DNA of 64,000 bases from Isosphaeraceae bacterium (GTDB taxonomy: Bacteria > Planctomycetota > Planctomycetia > Isosphaerales > Isosphaeraceae). Position numbers and translations under genes: made by a program. Shown here in pieces: positions 32,299-40,962 of this stretch (positions are counted from its first letter, which is position 1; each line of letters begins with the position of its first letter). The notes beneath the pieces were generated by a model. That model did not search any database, was not told the DNA's origin, and saw nothing but the letters and a program-made list of their open reading frames with translations. The DNA lies in the NCBI GenBank assembly GCA_021324445.1, contig JAJPJC010000322.1, positions 32,612-96,611 of the forward strand. The letters run 5' to 3'.

Positions 32299-33339
32299 AT
32301 GGCTCGGCCGCGCGGGAAACGGTTGACGATCGCGGCCGTGAAGGGAGTCGTGGCGGTCGTGGTGCTCTGGGCGGTGGGGCGTCATGTGCTTCGGACCTGG
32401 GACGACCTGACCGGTCGTCGGATCACGCTCCGGTTCGAGCCGCTCTGGCTGGTGGGCTCGGGCCTGCTGTACCTGGCCGGCCTGTCGGCGTATGGGCGGT
32501 TCTACGAGCGGATCCTTCGGGCTGGCCCCACGCCGATCGGTCTAATCCCGGCGCTGCGGGGCTACCTGGTCAGCCACCTGGGCAAGTACGTCCCCGGCAA
32601 AGCAATGGTCGTCGTGGTCCGTGCGGGTCTGGTGGTCCCCTTCGGCGCGCGGGCGTCGACCGCGGCGATCGCGACGTTTTACGAGACCCTGGTGATGATG
32701 GCGGCGGGCGGATTCCTCGCGGCGGCCGGCTTCGCGCCGGCGGTCGGGTCGCATCGGGTCGAGCTCAGGATTGCCGGCCTGGGGCCGGTATCGCTTCCCG
32801 TCTACCAGCTCGCGGCGATGGCCGGGCTGGGGCTGGGCCTGGCGTTCTTGATCGTGGTCCTGCCTCCGGTGTTCGGGCGGCTGGCGGGACTGGTCAGCCT
32901 GCCGATCCCGGGCGTGGGCCCGGAGGCGCTGCCGCGGCTGTCACCGCGACTGCTGGTCCAGGGCCTGCTGTGGTCGGCAGCGGGGTGGATCCTCCTGGGA
33001 TTGAGTCAGCTCGCGGTGGTCCGCGCGTTTGATCCCGAGGGCGCCCGCGCCCTGGCCGCGGCGGGCCTGGTGCCGGTGGTGATCGCCAGCGTGGCGCTGG
33101 CGACAGTGGCGGGATTCGTGGTGGCCGTCCTCCCGGGCGGCCTGGGCGTGCGCGAGGGCGTGTTGATGTCGGCCCTGGCCCCGGCACTGGGATCGGACCG
33201 GTCGGTGGTCGCGGCGCTGGCTCTGCGCCTGGTCTGGGTGGCCGCCGAGCTGGCCGCGGCGATCGTCCTGGTCCCCCTGTGGCGACGGCCCTCCGGCTCG
33301 GTCGAGCCGCCCTGGAAGGGAAGGCCCGGTCCGTCATGA
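32299..33339 (+). CDS. Lysylphosphatidylglycerol synthase TM-region/UPF0104-like membrane protein
   Basis: A 346-residue polytopic protein with about eight membrane helices. LRGYLVSHLGKYVPGKAMVV and RAGLVVPFGARASTAAIATF, then the late block VAVLPGGLGVREGVLMSALA, are characteristic of the YbhN/UPF0104 family and the flippase domain of MprF. Such proteins move lipids or lipid-linked sugars across the membrane. There is no synthetase domain. The ATG at 32299 has GGAGG 8 nt upstream. Its stop overlaps the next ATG (ATGA at 33336-33339), and that gene in turn overlaps the third in the same way, so the three are one coupled operon. Context suggests handling of a lipid-linked sugar or glycolipid. 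Confidence 0.85.
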   Translation: MARPRGKRLTIAAVKGVVAVVVLWAVGRHVLRTWDDLTGRRITLRFEPLWLVGSGLLYLAGLSAYGRFYERILRAGPTPIGLIPALRGYLVSHLGKYVPGKAMVVVVRAGLVVPFGARASTAAIATFYETLVMMAAGGFLAAAGFAPAVGSHRVELRIAGLGPVSLPVYQLAAMAGLGLGLAFLIVVLPPVFGRLAGLVSLPIPGVGPEALPRLSPRLLVQGLLWSAAGWILLGLSQLAVVRAFDPEGARALAAAGLVPVVIASVALATVAGFVVAVLPGGLGVREGVLMSALAPALGSDRSVVAALALRLVWVAAELAAAIVLVPLWRRPSGSVEPPWKGRPGPS

Positions 33340-34292
33340 TCAGCGTCGTGGTCCCGGTGCATAACGAGGAGGAAAGCCTGGCCACGCTCCATGCCGAGCT
33401 GGCGGCCGTCTTCGACGGCGGGCGGGCGGGTCCGGCCGAGTTCCTCTTCGTCGATGATGGGAGCCGCGACGGCTCCTGGCGGGTGCTGGCCGAGCTGGCC
33501 CGGACCGACTCCAGGGTCGGAGCCATCCGCTTCCGCCGCAACTTCGGCAAGGCCGCCGCCCTGGTGGCCGGCTTCCAGGCCGCCCACGGCGACCTGGTCT
33601 TCACGCTCGATGGCGACCTCCAGGACGACCCGGCCGAGATCCCCAGGTTCCTGGCCGAGCTCGAACGGGGCTACGACGTGCTCAGCGGCTGGAAGAAGAC
33701 GCGGCACGACCCCTGGCACAAGGTCTATCCCAGCCGCGTGTTCAACTGGATGGTCAGCCACCTGACCGGCTGCTACCTGCATGACCACAACTGCGGCTTC
33801 AAGCTCTACCGCCGCGCCGTGCTCGAGGAGATCGGCATCTACGGCGAGCTGCACCGGTTCATCCCGGTGCTGGCCCACGCCCGCGGCTTCCACGTGGGCG
33901 AGGTCGAGGTCCGGCACCGCCCGCGGCGGCACGGCCGATCGAAGTACGGACTCGCACGCCTCCTCAAGGGGTTCCTCGACCTGCTCACCGTCCGCTTCCT
34001 GACCCGGTTCAGCCAGCGACCGCTCCACGTCCTGGGCGGATTCGGACTGGCGCTGGTGGTCCTGGGCGGCCTGGGGATGGTCTACCTGGCACTCCTCTGG
34101 CTCGACCCGGCCAACCGGCCGATCGGCAATCGCCCGTTGCTCTACTACTCCGGCGTCCTGATGAGCATCGGCATCCAGCTCCTGAGCCTGGGAATCCTGG
34201 CCGAGCTGGTCACGTCGTATAATATCCGTCCCGAGGATACTTACAGCGTCGTCGAGACGCTGCCCAGCCGGCAAGAAGAGAGTGGTTCATGA
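33336..34292 (+). CDS. GT2 family glycosyltransferase with C-terminal membrane helices (GtrB/DPM1-like)
   Basis: A 318-residue family 2 glycosyltransferase. The GT-A domain has ISVVVPVHNEEESLATLHAE, the FLFVDDGSRDGS donor site, FRRNFGKAAALVAGFQAA and the LDGDLQDDPAEIPRF metal/acceptor block. The CGFKLYRR and HRPRRHGRSKYG blocks, with two C-terminal helices (FGLALVVLGGLGMVYLALLW and VLMSIGIQLLSLGILAELV), place it with GtrB/ArnC/DPM1-type enzymes that load a sugar from a nucleotide donor onto undecaprenyl or polyprenyl phosphate. It lies between a flippase-like and a GT-C-like protein with ATGA overlaps, so product transfer within this operon is likely. Sugar identity cannot be told. Confidence 0.93.
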   Translation: MISVVVPVHNEEESLATLHAELAAVFDGGRAGPAEFLFVDDGSRDGSWRVLAELARTDSRVGAIRFRRNFGKAAALVAGFQAAHGDLVFTLDGDLQDDPAEIPRFLAELERGYDVLSGWKKTRHDPWHKVYPSRVFNWMVSHLTGCYLHDHNCGFKLYRRAVLEEIGIYGELHRFIPVLAHARGFHVGEVEVRHRPRRHGRSKYGLARLLKGFLDLLTVRFLTRFSQRPLHVLGGFGLALVVLGGLGMVYLALLWLDPANRPIGNRPLLYYSGVLMSIGIQLLSLGILAELVTSYNIRPEDTYSVVETLPSRQEESGS

Positions 34293-35941
34293 GCGACGCA
34301 GAGGACTTGATCCCACGACGACCGGATGCGCGACGATTTGTGGCGATGGTCGTCATCACGGCGGCGACGGCGATCGCGCTGGGCCACGCCTTGCGGCAGC
34401 CGACCCAGATGGGCGCCAACGACATCTCGCGCTGGTGCGCGGTCTGGAGTCTGCTGGAGCGCCACAGCTACATCATCGATGAGTGTCCCTGGCAGATCGA
34501 CACTCAGGATAAGGTCTTTCGCACGTCGAAGTGGACCGGAGGCAAGGACGGTCCCAAACACTACTATTCGAGCAAACCGCTGCTGCTGTCGACGGTGATC
34601 GCCGGGATCCTTTATCCGGCGCGTATTGCGACGGGGGTACCGCTGGACCGGATCATCCTCCAGGAACGCGCCGAACGGTGGACCCAGAAGCCCGATCCGG
34701 AGCACCCGGGCCAGATCAAGGCGGTCCTGGAGAAGCCCGAGCAGCCGGTGAAATGGCCGGCCTATGTATTCTATCTCAAGCCGATCGTTATCTTGCTGAA
34801 TGTCATCCCCTACGGAGTCTTCCTGATCCTGTTCGCCCGCGTGCTCGACCGCTATACCGTCAACGACTGGTCCTGGTTCTTCTGCCTGGTCGCCGCGGCT
34901 TTCGGTACGGATCTTCTGCCGTTCACCCAGACGCTGAACAACCACACGGTCGCCGCCTGGAGTGCGTTCTTCGCGCTCTACCTGTTCCTTCGAATCTGGG
35001 ACGAATGGGAGCTCTCCGGCTGGCGGTTCGCGGCGGCCGGCTTCTGGGCGGCGTTCGCCGCCGCCAACGAGCTGCCCGCGCTGGCATTCCTGGCGTTGAT
35101 TGTCCTGCTGCTGGTCATCCGTTATCCGTGGAAAACCGCACTGTTCTTCCTCCCGGCGGCGGCCATCCCGGTCGCCGGCTTCCTGGCCGCTCAGTATGCG
35201 GCCTTCGGCCAGATCGAGCTGGCCTACCAGTCTTTTGGGACCGAAGACTACCTCTACGACGGGAGCCTCTGGAAGACGCCCCTGGAGCTGGATGCGTTGT
35301 TGGAGCATCCCGAGTCCTACGGAGTTTATCTCTTCCACATCACGCTGGGACATCACGGCATTGTCTCGCTCTCGCCGATCTTCCTGTTCTCGATCTGGGG
35401 AACTCTGCGGCTCCTGGGTGGGGGCGGCCGGTTCCTGACGGTGTGGACCTGGCTGACCTTGCTGGCGATCGCCGGCCTGTCGGGTTATTACCTGTATGAC
35501 CCGTCGGCCTGGAAGGCCGGTGGAGCGTTGCATCCCTACTTGTGGGTGTTCTGGTTCATCCCGGGTCTGCTGGCCTTGCTGGCCGTTTTGAGTGCCCTCC
35601 TGGTGTTGCGACGTGGCGGCGCGCCGATGGCGGCGGTCGCCTGGATGACGAGTGTGCTGACCGTCGTGGTCCTGGCGTTCTACACCTGGAGGCCCGAGGC
35701 GCGGAATTACGGCGGCTCGACGCAGGGCCTGCGCTGGCTGTTCTGGCTGATCCCGTTCTGGCTGCTGATGCTCTTCAAGGGCGTGGAAGCCGGCCAGACC
35801 CGCGGCCTGGTCCGCCGCCTCGCCGTGCTGGCCCTGGCCCTCTCGGCCCTCTCGGTCGGCTACGCGATGCGCAATCCCTGGAGCCACCCCTGGATCCTCG
35901 ACGCGCTCGAGCACCTGAAACTCTACCCGCTGACCCGCTGA
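34289..35941 (+). CDS. Polytopic membrane protein, GT-C glycosyltransferase-like
   Basis: A 550-residue protein with about eleven membrane helices and a large loop after the first one (residues 40-160), the layout of GT-C enzymes that use lipid-linked sugars. The loop has QMGANDISRWCAVWSLLERH and YIIDECPWQIDTQDKV; acidic residues there would be the catalytic candidates. Further helices include LLPFTQTLNNHTVAAWSAFF and FFLPAAAIPVAGFLAAQYAA. I do not recognise an exact GT family. The ATG at 34289 overlaps the GtrB-like stop (ATGA). As third gene after a flippase-like protein and a polyprenyl-phosphate glycosyltransferase, it could transfer the flipped sugar to an external acceptor. Confidence 0.7.
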   Translation: MSDAEDLIPRRPDARRFVAMVVITAATAIALGHALRQPTQMGANDISRWCAVWSLLERHSYIIDECPWQIDTQDKVFRTSKWTGGKDGPKHYYSSKPLLLSTVIAGILYPARIATGVPLDRIILQERAERWTQKPDPEHPGQIKAVLEKPEQPVKWPAYVFYLKPIVILLNVIPYGVFLILFARVLDRYTVNDWSWFFCLVAAAFGTDLLPFTQTLNNHTVAAWSAFFALYLFLRIWDEWELSGWRFAAAGFWAAFAAANELPALAFLALIVLLLVIRYPWKTALFFLPAAAIPVAGFLAAQYAAFGQIELAYQSFGTEDYLYDGSLWKTPLELDALLEHPESYGVYLFHITLGHHGIVSLSPIFLFSIWGTLRLLGGGGRFLTVWTWLTLLAIAGLSGYYLYDPSAWKAGGALHPYLWVFWFIPGLLALLAVLSALLVLRRGGAPMAAVAWMTSVLTVVVLAFYTWRPEARNYGGSTQGLRWLFWLIPFWLLMLFKGVEAGQTRGLVRRLAVLALALSALSVGYAMRNPWSHPWILDALEHLKLYPLTR

Positions 35942-36138
35942 ATCGCCGAGGTCCGGAACATCCTTGACGCCCGCGCCGGGATCGAACTAACCTGAAGTGA
36001 AGATGGAAGCCGCCGGCGACCGAGCCGGCGGCCACCGGGCGACGATGGCAGCCCCTCCGTGCGGCGCCGGCAGGCCGTGGCACGCGAGGGGCGTTCTTTC
36101 TTATGGCGGGCCGTCTCGGAGCAGGGCGGGAGGTCGCC

Positions 36139-36816
36139 ATGCGCAGGCCATTCGCGGATCGAGCCGAGGCGGGGCGAGTCCTGGCCGAAAAGCTCGCCGA
36201 CTACGCCGGGCGCGACGACGTGATCGTCCTGGCCTTGCCGCGCGGCGGGGTCCCCGTGGCCTACGAGGTGGCCAAGGCGCTGAGCGCACCTTTGGATGTC
36301 TTCCTGGTGCGCAAGCTCGGCGCGCCGGGTCAGGAGGAGCTGGCCATGGGGGCAATCGCCTCGGGGGATGTCGTGGTCATCAACGAGGAGGTGGTCAAGG
36401 CGTTGAGGGTCCCCCCCGAGGTGCTGGCGGAGACGATCGCCAGCGAGCGCGCCGAGCTGGCGCGGCGCGAGTCGGTCTATCGCGGCAACCGGCCTCCGCG
36501 GGATGTCCAGGGGCGGACCGTGATCCTGATCGACGACGGGCTGGCCACCGGCTCGACGATGCGGGCCGCGGTCACGGCGCTGCGTGACCAGGCTCCCGCG
36601 CGGATCGTCGTGGCGGTGCCGATCGGCGCCCCCGCGACCTGCGCCGAGTTCCAGCAGATCGCCGATGAATGCCTCTGCGCCCTGACACCCGAGCCCTTCC
36701 GCGCCGTCGGGCTCTGGTATGATAACTTCGCCCAGATCACCGATAACGAGGTTCGCGCGCTTTTGGACCCCGCGGCCGGGACCCCAGACCGCGGCGAGGA
36801 GGAGGCATCATCATGA
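36139..36816 (+). CDS. Phosphoribosyltransferase domain protein
   Basis: A 225-residue protein of the PRTase fold. VILIDDGLATGSTMRAAVTA contains the PRPP-binding DDGxATGxT motif, and VIVLALPRGGVPVAYEVAKA, then LDVFLVRKLGAP, are the N-terminal blocks of the group often annotated as putative phosphoribosyltransferase. The actual base or acceptor is unknown. The ATG at 36139 follows GGGAGG by 5-6 nt. The gene's last four bases overlap the start of the hydrolase gene. In other bacteria these two domains occur fused in one polypeptide, which supports a common role. Confidence 0.9.
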   Translation: MRRPFADRAEAGRVLAEKLADYAGRDDVIVLALPRGGVPVAYEVAKALSAPLDVFLVRKLGAPGQEELAMGAIASGDVVVINEEVVKALRVPPEVLAETIASERAELARRESVYRGNRPPRDVQGRTVILIDDGLATGSTMRAAVTALRDQAPARIVVAVPIGAPATCAEFQQIADECLCALTPEPFRAVGLWYDNFAQITDNEVRALLDPAAGTPDRGEEEASS

Positions 36817-37481
36817 GCCCCGCCGACGAGCCCCGCCTTCGCGAGCACGAGGCGATCATCCCTGCGGGCGAGCGCACCATCCGGGGGACGCTCCGGCTCC
36901 CGGCCGGGACCGGCGCCGTGGTCGTCTTCGCGCACGGCAGCGGCAGCGGCCGGTTCAGCCCGCGCAACCAGTACGTGGCCCAGGTCCTGGAGGACGCCGG
37001 CCTGGGGACCCTCCTTCTCGACCTGCTGGAGGAGGCCGAGGCCAACGACCGCGCCAAGGTCTTCGACATCGGGCTGCTGGCCCAGCGGTTGCAGGCCGCG
37101 GCCGGCTGGCTGGCGGCTCAGCCCGAGACCCGGGGCCTCCGCCTGGGCTACTTCGGCGCCAGCACCGGGGCCGGTGCGGCCCTGCTGGCGGCGGCCCGGG
37201 CGCCGGACTCCGTCGCCGCGGTCGTCTCGCGGGGCGGACGCCCCGACCTGGCCCGCGACGCCCTCCCACACGTGACGGCGCCCACCCTGCTGATCGTCGG
37301 CGGCGACGACGAGATCGTCCTGGAGCTGAACCGCGAGGCGTTCGACCAGCTCACCTGCATCCGCCAGCTCGACATCGTCCCCGGCGCCTCACACCTCTTC
37401 CCCGAGCCGGGTGCTCTCGAAGAGGTCGCCCGCCTGGCCCGGGAGTGGTTCCACCATTACCTGACGCCGCCCTCCTCCTGA
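36813..37481 (+). CDS. Alpha/beta hydrolase (dienelactone hydrolase-like)
   Basis: A 222-residue alpha/beta hydrolase. AVVVFAHGSGSGRFSPRN gives the oxyanion-hole HGSGSGR region, GYFGASTGAGAALL carries the nucleophile serine elbow (GAST), IVGGDDEIVLELN the acid, and PGASHLFPEPG the histidine, so the triad is complete. The dienelactone-hydrolase-like subgroup partnered with phosphoribosyltransferases has no known natural substrate. Its ATG overlaps the phosphoribosyltransferase stop (ATGA). There is no signal peptide, so it is cytoplasmic. It is the last gene before the convergent sulfatase gene. Confidence 0.92.
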   Translation: MSPADEPRLREHEAIIPAGERTIRGTLRLPAGTGAVVVFAHGSGSGRFSPRNQYVAQVLEDAGLGTLLLDLLEEAEANDRAKVFDIGLLAQRLQAAAGWLAAQPETRGLRLGYFGASTGAGAALLAAARAPDSVAAVVSRGGRPDLARDALPHVTAPTLLIVGGDDEIVLELNREAFDQLTCIRQLDIVPGASHLFPEPGALEEVARLAREWFHHYLTPPSS

Positions 37482-37573
37482 GGCGACCCGCCAGGAGATC
37501 CGACGGCGCAGGGGAACGGAACTCAACCCGGCAGAGCGGCGGCCAACGAAAGCCCCGGTGGGGCGATCGCACG

Positions 37574-37681
37574 GAGCCAGGGGCGTCAGCCCTGGACTGA
37601 GGGCCCTCCCCAGAACACGCCCCAGCCAAAGGGGTTGGGTGGGTGGCTGGCCACCGCACCAGGGACGGACGCCCCTGGCTC
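37574..37681. repeat. 14-bp inverted repeat in a convergent gap
   Basis: GAGCCAGGGGCGTC (37574-37587) and GACGCCCCTGGCTC (37668-37681) pair perfectly across 80 nt, with smaller nested hairpins such as CAGGGGCGTCAGCCCTG. The gap separates the 3' ends of the hydrolase and the sulfatase. It could be a bidirectional transcription barrier or a small REP-like element. Confidence 0.6.
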
Positions 37682-37749
37682 TGTGCGTCCGCCCCCTGCG
37701 GGGGCTTCAGGAGCAGACTCTCAATCGGCTGGAATATCTCGGATGAGCT

Positions 37750-40700
37750 TCAGCGCGCCGGGATCGGGCGGTGCGGCTCCGGTTCCTCGACGCGCCGGAC
37801 CGCGACGAAGAAGGCCCCGCAGAGACCCTGACCTTCGGCGTCGACGAACCAGGCCTTGAGCTGGCTGCGGCCGGCCGGGAGTTTGGCCTTGAGTGTGGCT
37901 GCGGTCGCCTTGGGGTCCGCGGCGGCCGAGACGGTCGTGCCGGCGATCGCGATCCGGGCCCCAGCGATCGTCGGGAAGCCAACGGTCTTCACGTTCGGCA
38001 TGTTTGCCGGCGACCGAGGCGAAGGCTCATACTTTTCCCCGAGGGCAACCTGGGCTCGTTCGGGCCAGCGTCGGAGTGTGAACTCATACGTGCCGCTCGT
38101 CTCCACCTGGATGTTCCAGTGGCCGCCGGTCGGCCCGCCCACCGCCTGGCGCACGTAGCCGGAGTTATCCGCGTAGATGCCCTCCCAGTCGCCGCTGGTC
38201 AGCTCTACCACCGGTTGTGCCCTGGCCCCGATGCTGATCGGCACAAACTCGTTCACCAACGGTTCCAGCCCCTTCCACCACCGCTCGTAGTAGTCCCTCA
38301 GGGCCGAAACCACGTCGGGTCGCCGGGCCGCAACATCGGTCTGCTGCGCCCGATCGGTCTCGACGTCGTACAGTTCCTCTCCCCTCACGAGCCGCCACTT
38401 GCCCCGGACGACGCAGGAGTCGAACTTCTTGAGCGTTTGTCCGTACTGGACCACGAACGTCCGGTCGGGCCACGGTTGCCCGGTCCCCCGCAGCAAAGGG
38501 GCGAGATCGACGCCGACGTACAGCGCGTCGCGCGCGGCCCGCTCGGGTGGCGCGACTCCGCACAGGTCGCAGAGGGTCGGCAGGAGGTCGGTATTCTGCG
38601 TGGGGGTGGCGATGTCGCGGGGCGCGCCGAGCTGGCCCCTGGGCCAGCGGATCCAGCACGGGACGCGATGGCCGCCCTCGTAATACGTGGTCTTGCCCGC
38701 CCGCAAGCCGGCGTTGAAGGTCCGGACGCCGGCCGTGCCGCCGTTGTCGGTCATGAAGATGACCAGAGTGTCGTCCTCGAGACCCTCGTCGGAGAGGAAC
38801 CGTCTCAGGTCGCCGAAGCGCCGGTCGAGGTGGGCGATCATGCCGAAGAAGCCGGCCGGCCCCTTGCCCTTGTAGGGCTCGACGTACTGCCCCAGCTCGA
38901 TGTGGGGCGCGTGCGGAGCGTTCGTCGCCAGATAGCAGAAGAACGGTTCATTCCGGCGGTGGCAGTCCTTCATCCAGGCCATCGCGGAGTCGAACCAGAA
39001 GTCGGTGCAGTGGCCCTGGAAGCGCTTCTCGGCGCCGTTGTGGAAGTAACGGCCGTCGATGAGGGGCCAGTCGAACTCGGGTGTGGACTCGAGTTGACCC
39101 CAGCCGAGGTGATAGACGCTCTCCTGGAATCCCCTGTCGATCGGGCGATGCGGGTAGAAATCGCCGAGGTGCCACTTGCCGAAGAGGCCGGTCTGGTATC
39201 CCGCGCGGGCGAACACGCCGGGGAGCGTGGGGATCCCCGGGCGGAGGAAGGTCCGCCCCGCGGTGACGGAGGTCGCCCCGTTGCGGAGGGCCGCCAGCCC
39301 CGTCATCAACTGCCCGCGCGTGGGGCTGCACATCGGGGCGACGTGGAAGTCGGTCAGCCGCACCGCCTGGCGCGCGAAGGCGTCGAAGTTCGGCGTCTTG
39401 AGCACCGGGTTGCCCGTGAAGGAGAAATCGCCGAGGCCCTGGTCGTCCGTCATCACGATCAGGACGTTCGGCCGCCGCGCCGGTTCGGGGGCCTTGGCAT
39501 CGGATGCCGCCTTCAGCTTCGTGGACCCCGACTGGGCCCGGACCAGGGCGGCCAGCCGCTCCCGCACCGGGGCGAAGGACGGGTCGTCGACGCGGTTCTT
39601 CAGCTCGCCCGGGTCGGTCGTGTAGTCGTAGAGCTGGGCCCCCTTCTGGCCGTCGTCCCATTCCGTGTAGCGATACTGCTCGGTGCGGACGCTCCGGCCC
39701 ATGAACCAGGGGGCGGCATTCGGCGTTCGCTCGCCGGTCTTGGTCGGAGTACCCCGGGACACCTGCGTGAAGGCCGGCCGGTTCCACTCCCGATCCGGGT
39801 CCTCCAGCAGGGGTTTCAGGCTGGTCCCATCGGTCCTGGGAGCCGGAAGGCCGCACAGGTCCGCCAGCGTGGCGTGCAGGTCGACAAGTTCGACCGTCCG
39901 CGCGCAACGGCGACCGCTTCCCCGGGTGCGCGGGTCATGAATGATCAACGGCACGCGCGCGGAGTTCTCGAAGAGGCTCATCTTCTGCCAGAGACCGTGC
40001 TCACCGAGGTGGTAACCATGGTCGCTGAGAAACACGACGATCGTTCGATCGGCCAGCCCGAGCTCCTCCAGGGTTCGCAGCACGAGCCCGACCTGCGCAT
40101 CCATGAAGGAGGTGCCGGCGCGATAGGCCTGGATGGCTTGACGGCGCTGGTCGTCGGTCATCTTGTCCTGTTCCGGCTTCGCGCTGCCGAACGCGGCCGC
40201 CGGGGCGCTCAACCGGTGGCCGTCGGGCACGATCGGCAGGCGGATCGCGTCGATCGGATGACGGTCAAAATACTTCTTCGGTGCGACGTACGGCGTGTGC
40301 GGGCGGAAGAAACCGCACGCCAGGAAGAAGGGGCGATCGGCGTACTGCCGCAGCAGCCTGGCGACCTCGCGGGCGGTCTTACCGTCAGTCTGCTCGGCGT
40401 CGGTTCCCTCGGCGGCCAGCCAACTGAGGGTGCCACCGAAACGGTCGGACCCCTTGGCGGTGGGATTCAGGGTGAAGATCTTGTCCTCATCATCCTTGTC
40501 ACGGCCGCGGGGGTTGATCGTCCGTTCCCAGCTCAACGGGTCGTCCAGGCCCTCTGTGCCGATCTGTACGGGGACGCCGTAGTGGTAGAGCTTGCCGACG
40601 CGTGCCACCGTGTAACCGGCCTTGCGGAAGGTCTGCGGAAGGCTCTGCGCCTCCGGCACGTTCTGGCGGAACTGTGTGGCGTTTTCGTAAACCCGCAGCC

Positions 40701-40962
40701 GATCGGGTCGCAGCCCGGTCAGGAAGCTGGCGCGGCTGGGGTTGCAGAGCGGAAACTGGCAATAGGCCCGGTCGAAGCACACTCCGCGCTGCGCCAGGGC
40801 ATCGAGATTCGGCGTCGCTCGCGGGCCGCCATAGCATCCCAGGGCGTTGTTGGTCAGGTCGTCGGAGACGATGAACAGCACGTTCATCGTCGCGGCGGAG
40901 TCCGCCTTGGCGGTCCCCGCCATCATCCCCAGCACGACCGTGGCAATCAGCAATCCGCTCAT
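37750..40962 (-). CDS. Two sulfatases in one polypeptide, secreted
   Basis: A 1070-residue protein with a signal peptide (residues 1-21) and two complete S1-type sulfatase domains. Domain 1 (about 25-478) has metal Asp34/35 (IVSDDLTNN), the formylglycine motif CNPSR at 73-77 and SDHGYHLGEH at 313; it looks like the iduronate-2-sulfatase group. Domain 2 (about 497-930) has MTDDQGLGD at 504, the motif CSPTR at 545-549, FGKWHLGDFYP and FMTDNGG; it looks like the arylsulfatase A group. Residues 950-1070 are a beta-rich tail. Both cysteines would need oxidation by a formylglycine-generating enzyme. The linker (480-495) is short. The ATG at 40962 has AAGGAG upstream and overlaps the permease stop. 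It probably removes sulfate from two positions of a sulfated polysaccharide. Confidence 0.92.
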   Translation of the reverse strand: MSGLLIATVVLGMMAGTAKADSAATMNVLFIVSDDLTNNALGCYGGPRATPNLDALAQRGVCFDRAYCQFPLCNPSRASFLTGLRPDRLRVYENATQFRQNVPEAQSLPQTFRKAGYTVARVGKLYHYGVPVQIGTEGLDDPLSWERTINPRGRDKDDEDKIFTLNPTAKGSDRFGGTLSWLAAEGTDAEQTDGKTAREVARLLRQYADRPFFLACGFFRPHTPYVAPKKYFDRHPIDAIRLPIVPDGHRLSAPAAAFGSAKPEQDKMTDDQRRQAIQAYRAGTSFMDAQVGLVLRTLEELGLADRTIVVFLSDHGYHLGEHGLWQKMSLFENSARVPLIIHDPRTRGSGRRCARTVELVDLHATLADLCGLPAPRTDGTSLKPLLEDPDREWNRPAFTQVSRGTPTKTGERTPNAAPWFMGRSVRTEQYRYTEWDDGQKGAQLYDYTTDPGELKNRVDDPSFAPVRERLAALVRAQSGSTKLKAASDAKAPEPARRPNVLIVMTDDQGLGDFSFTGNPVLKTPNFDAFARQAVRLTDFHVAPMCSPTRGQLMTGLAALRNGATSVTAGRTFLRPGIPTLPGVFARAGYQTGLFGKWHLGDFYPHRPIDRGFQESVYHLGWGQLESTPEFDWPLIDGRYFHNGAEKRFQGHCTDFWFDSAMAWMKDCHRRNEPFFCYLATNAPHAPHIELGQYVEPYKGKGPAGFFGMIAHLDRRFGDLRRFLSDEGLEDDTLVIFMTDNGGTAGVRTFNAGLRAGKTTYYEGGHRVPCWIRWPRGQLGAPRDIATPTQNTDLLPTLCDLCGVAPPERAARDALYVGVDLAPLLRGTGQPWPDRTFVVQYGQTLKKFDSCVVRGKWRLVRGEELYDVETDRAQQTDVAARRPDVVSALRDYYERWWKGLEPLVNEFVPISIGARAQPVVELTSGDWEGIYADNSGYVRQAVGGPTGGHWNIQVETSGTYEFTLRRWPERAQVALGEKYEPSPRSPANMPNVKTVGFPTIAGARIAIAGTTVSAAADPKATAATLKAKLPAGRSQLKAWFVDAEGQGLCGAFFVAVRRVEEPEPHRPIPAR

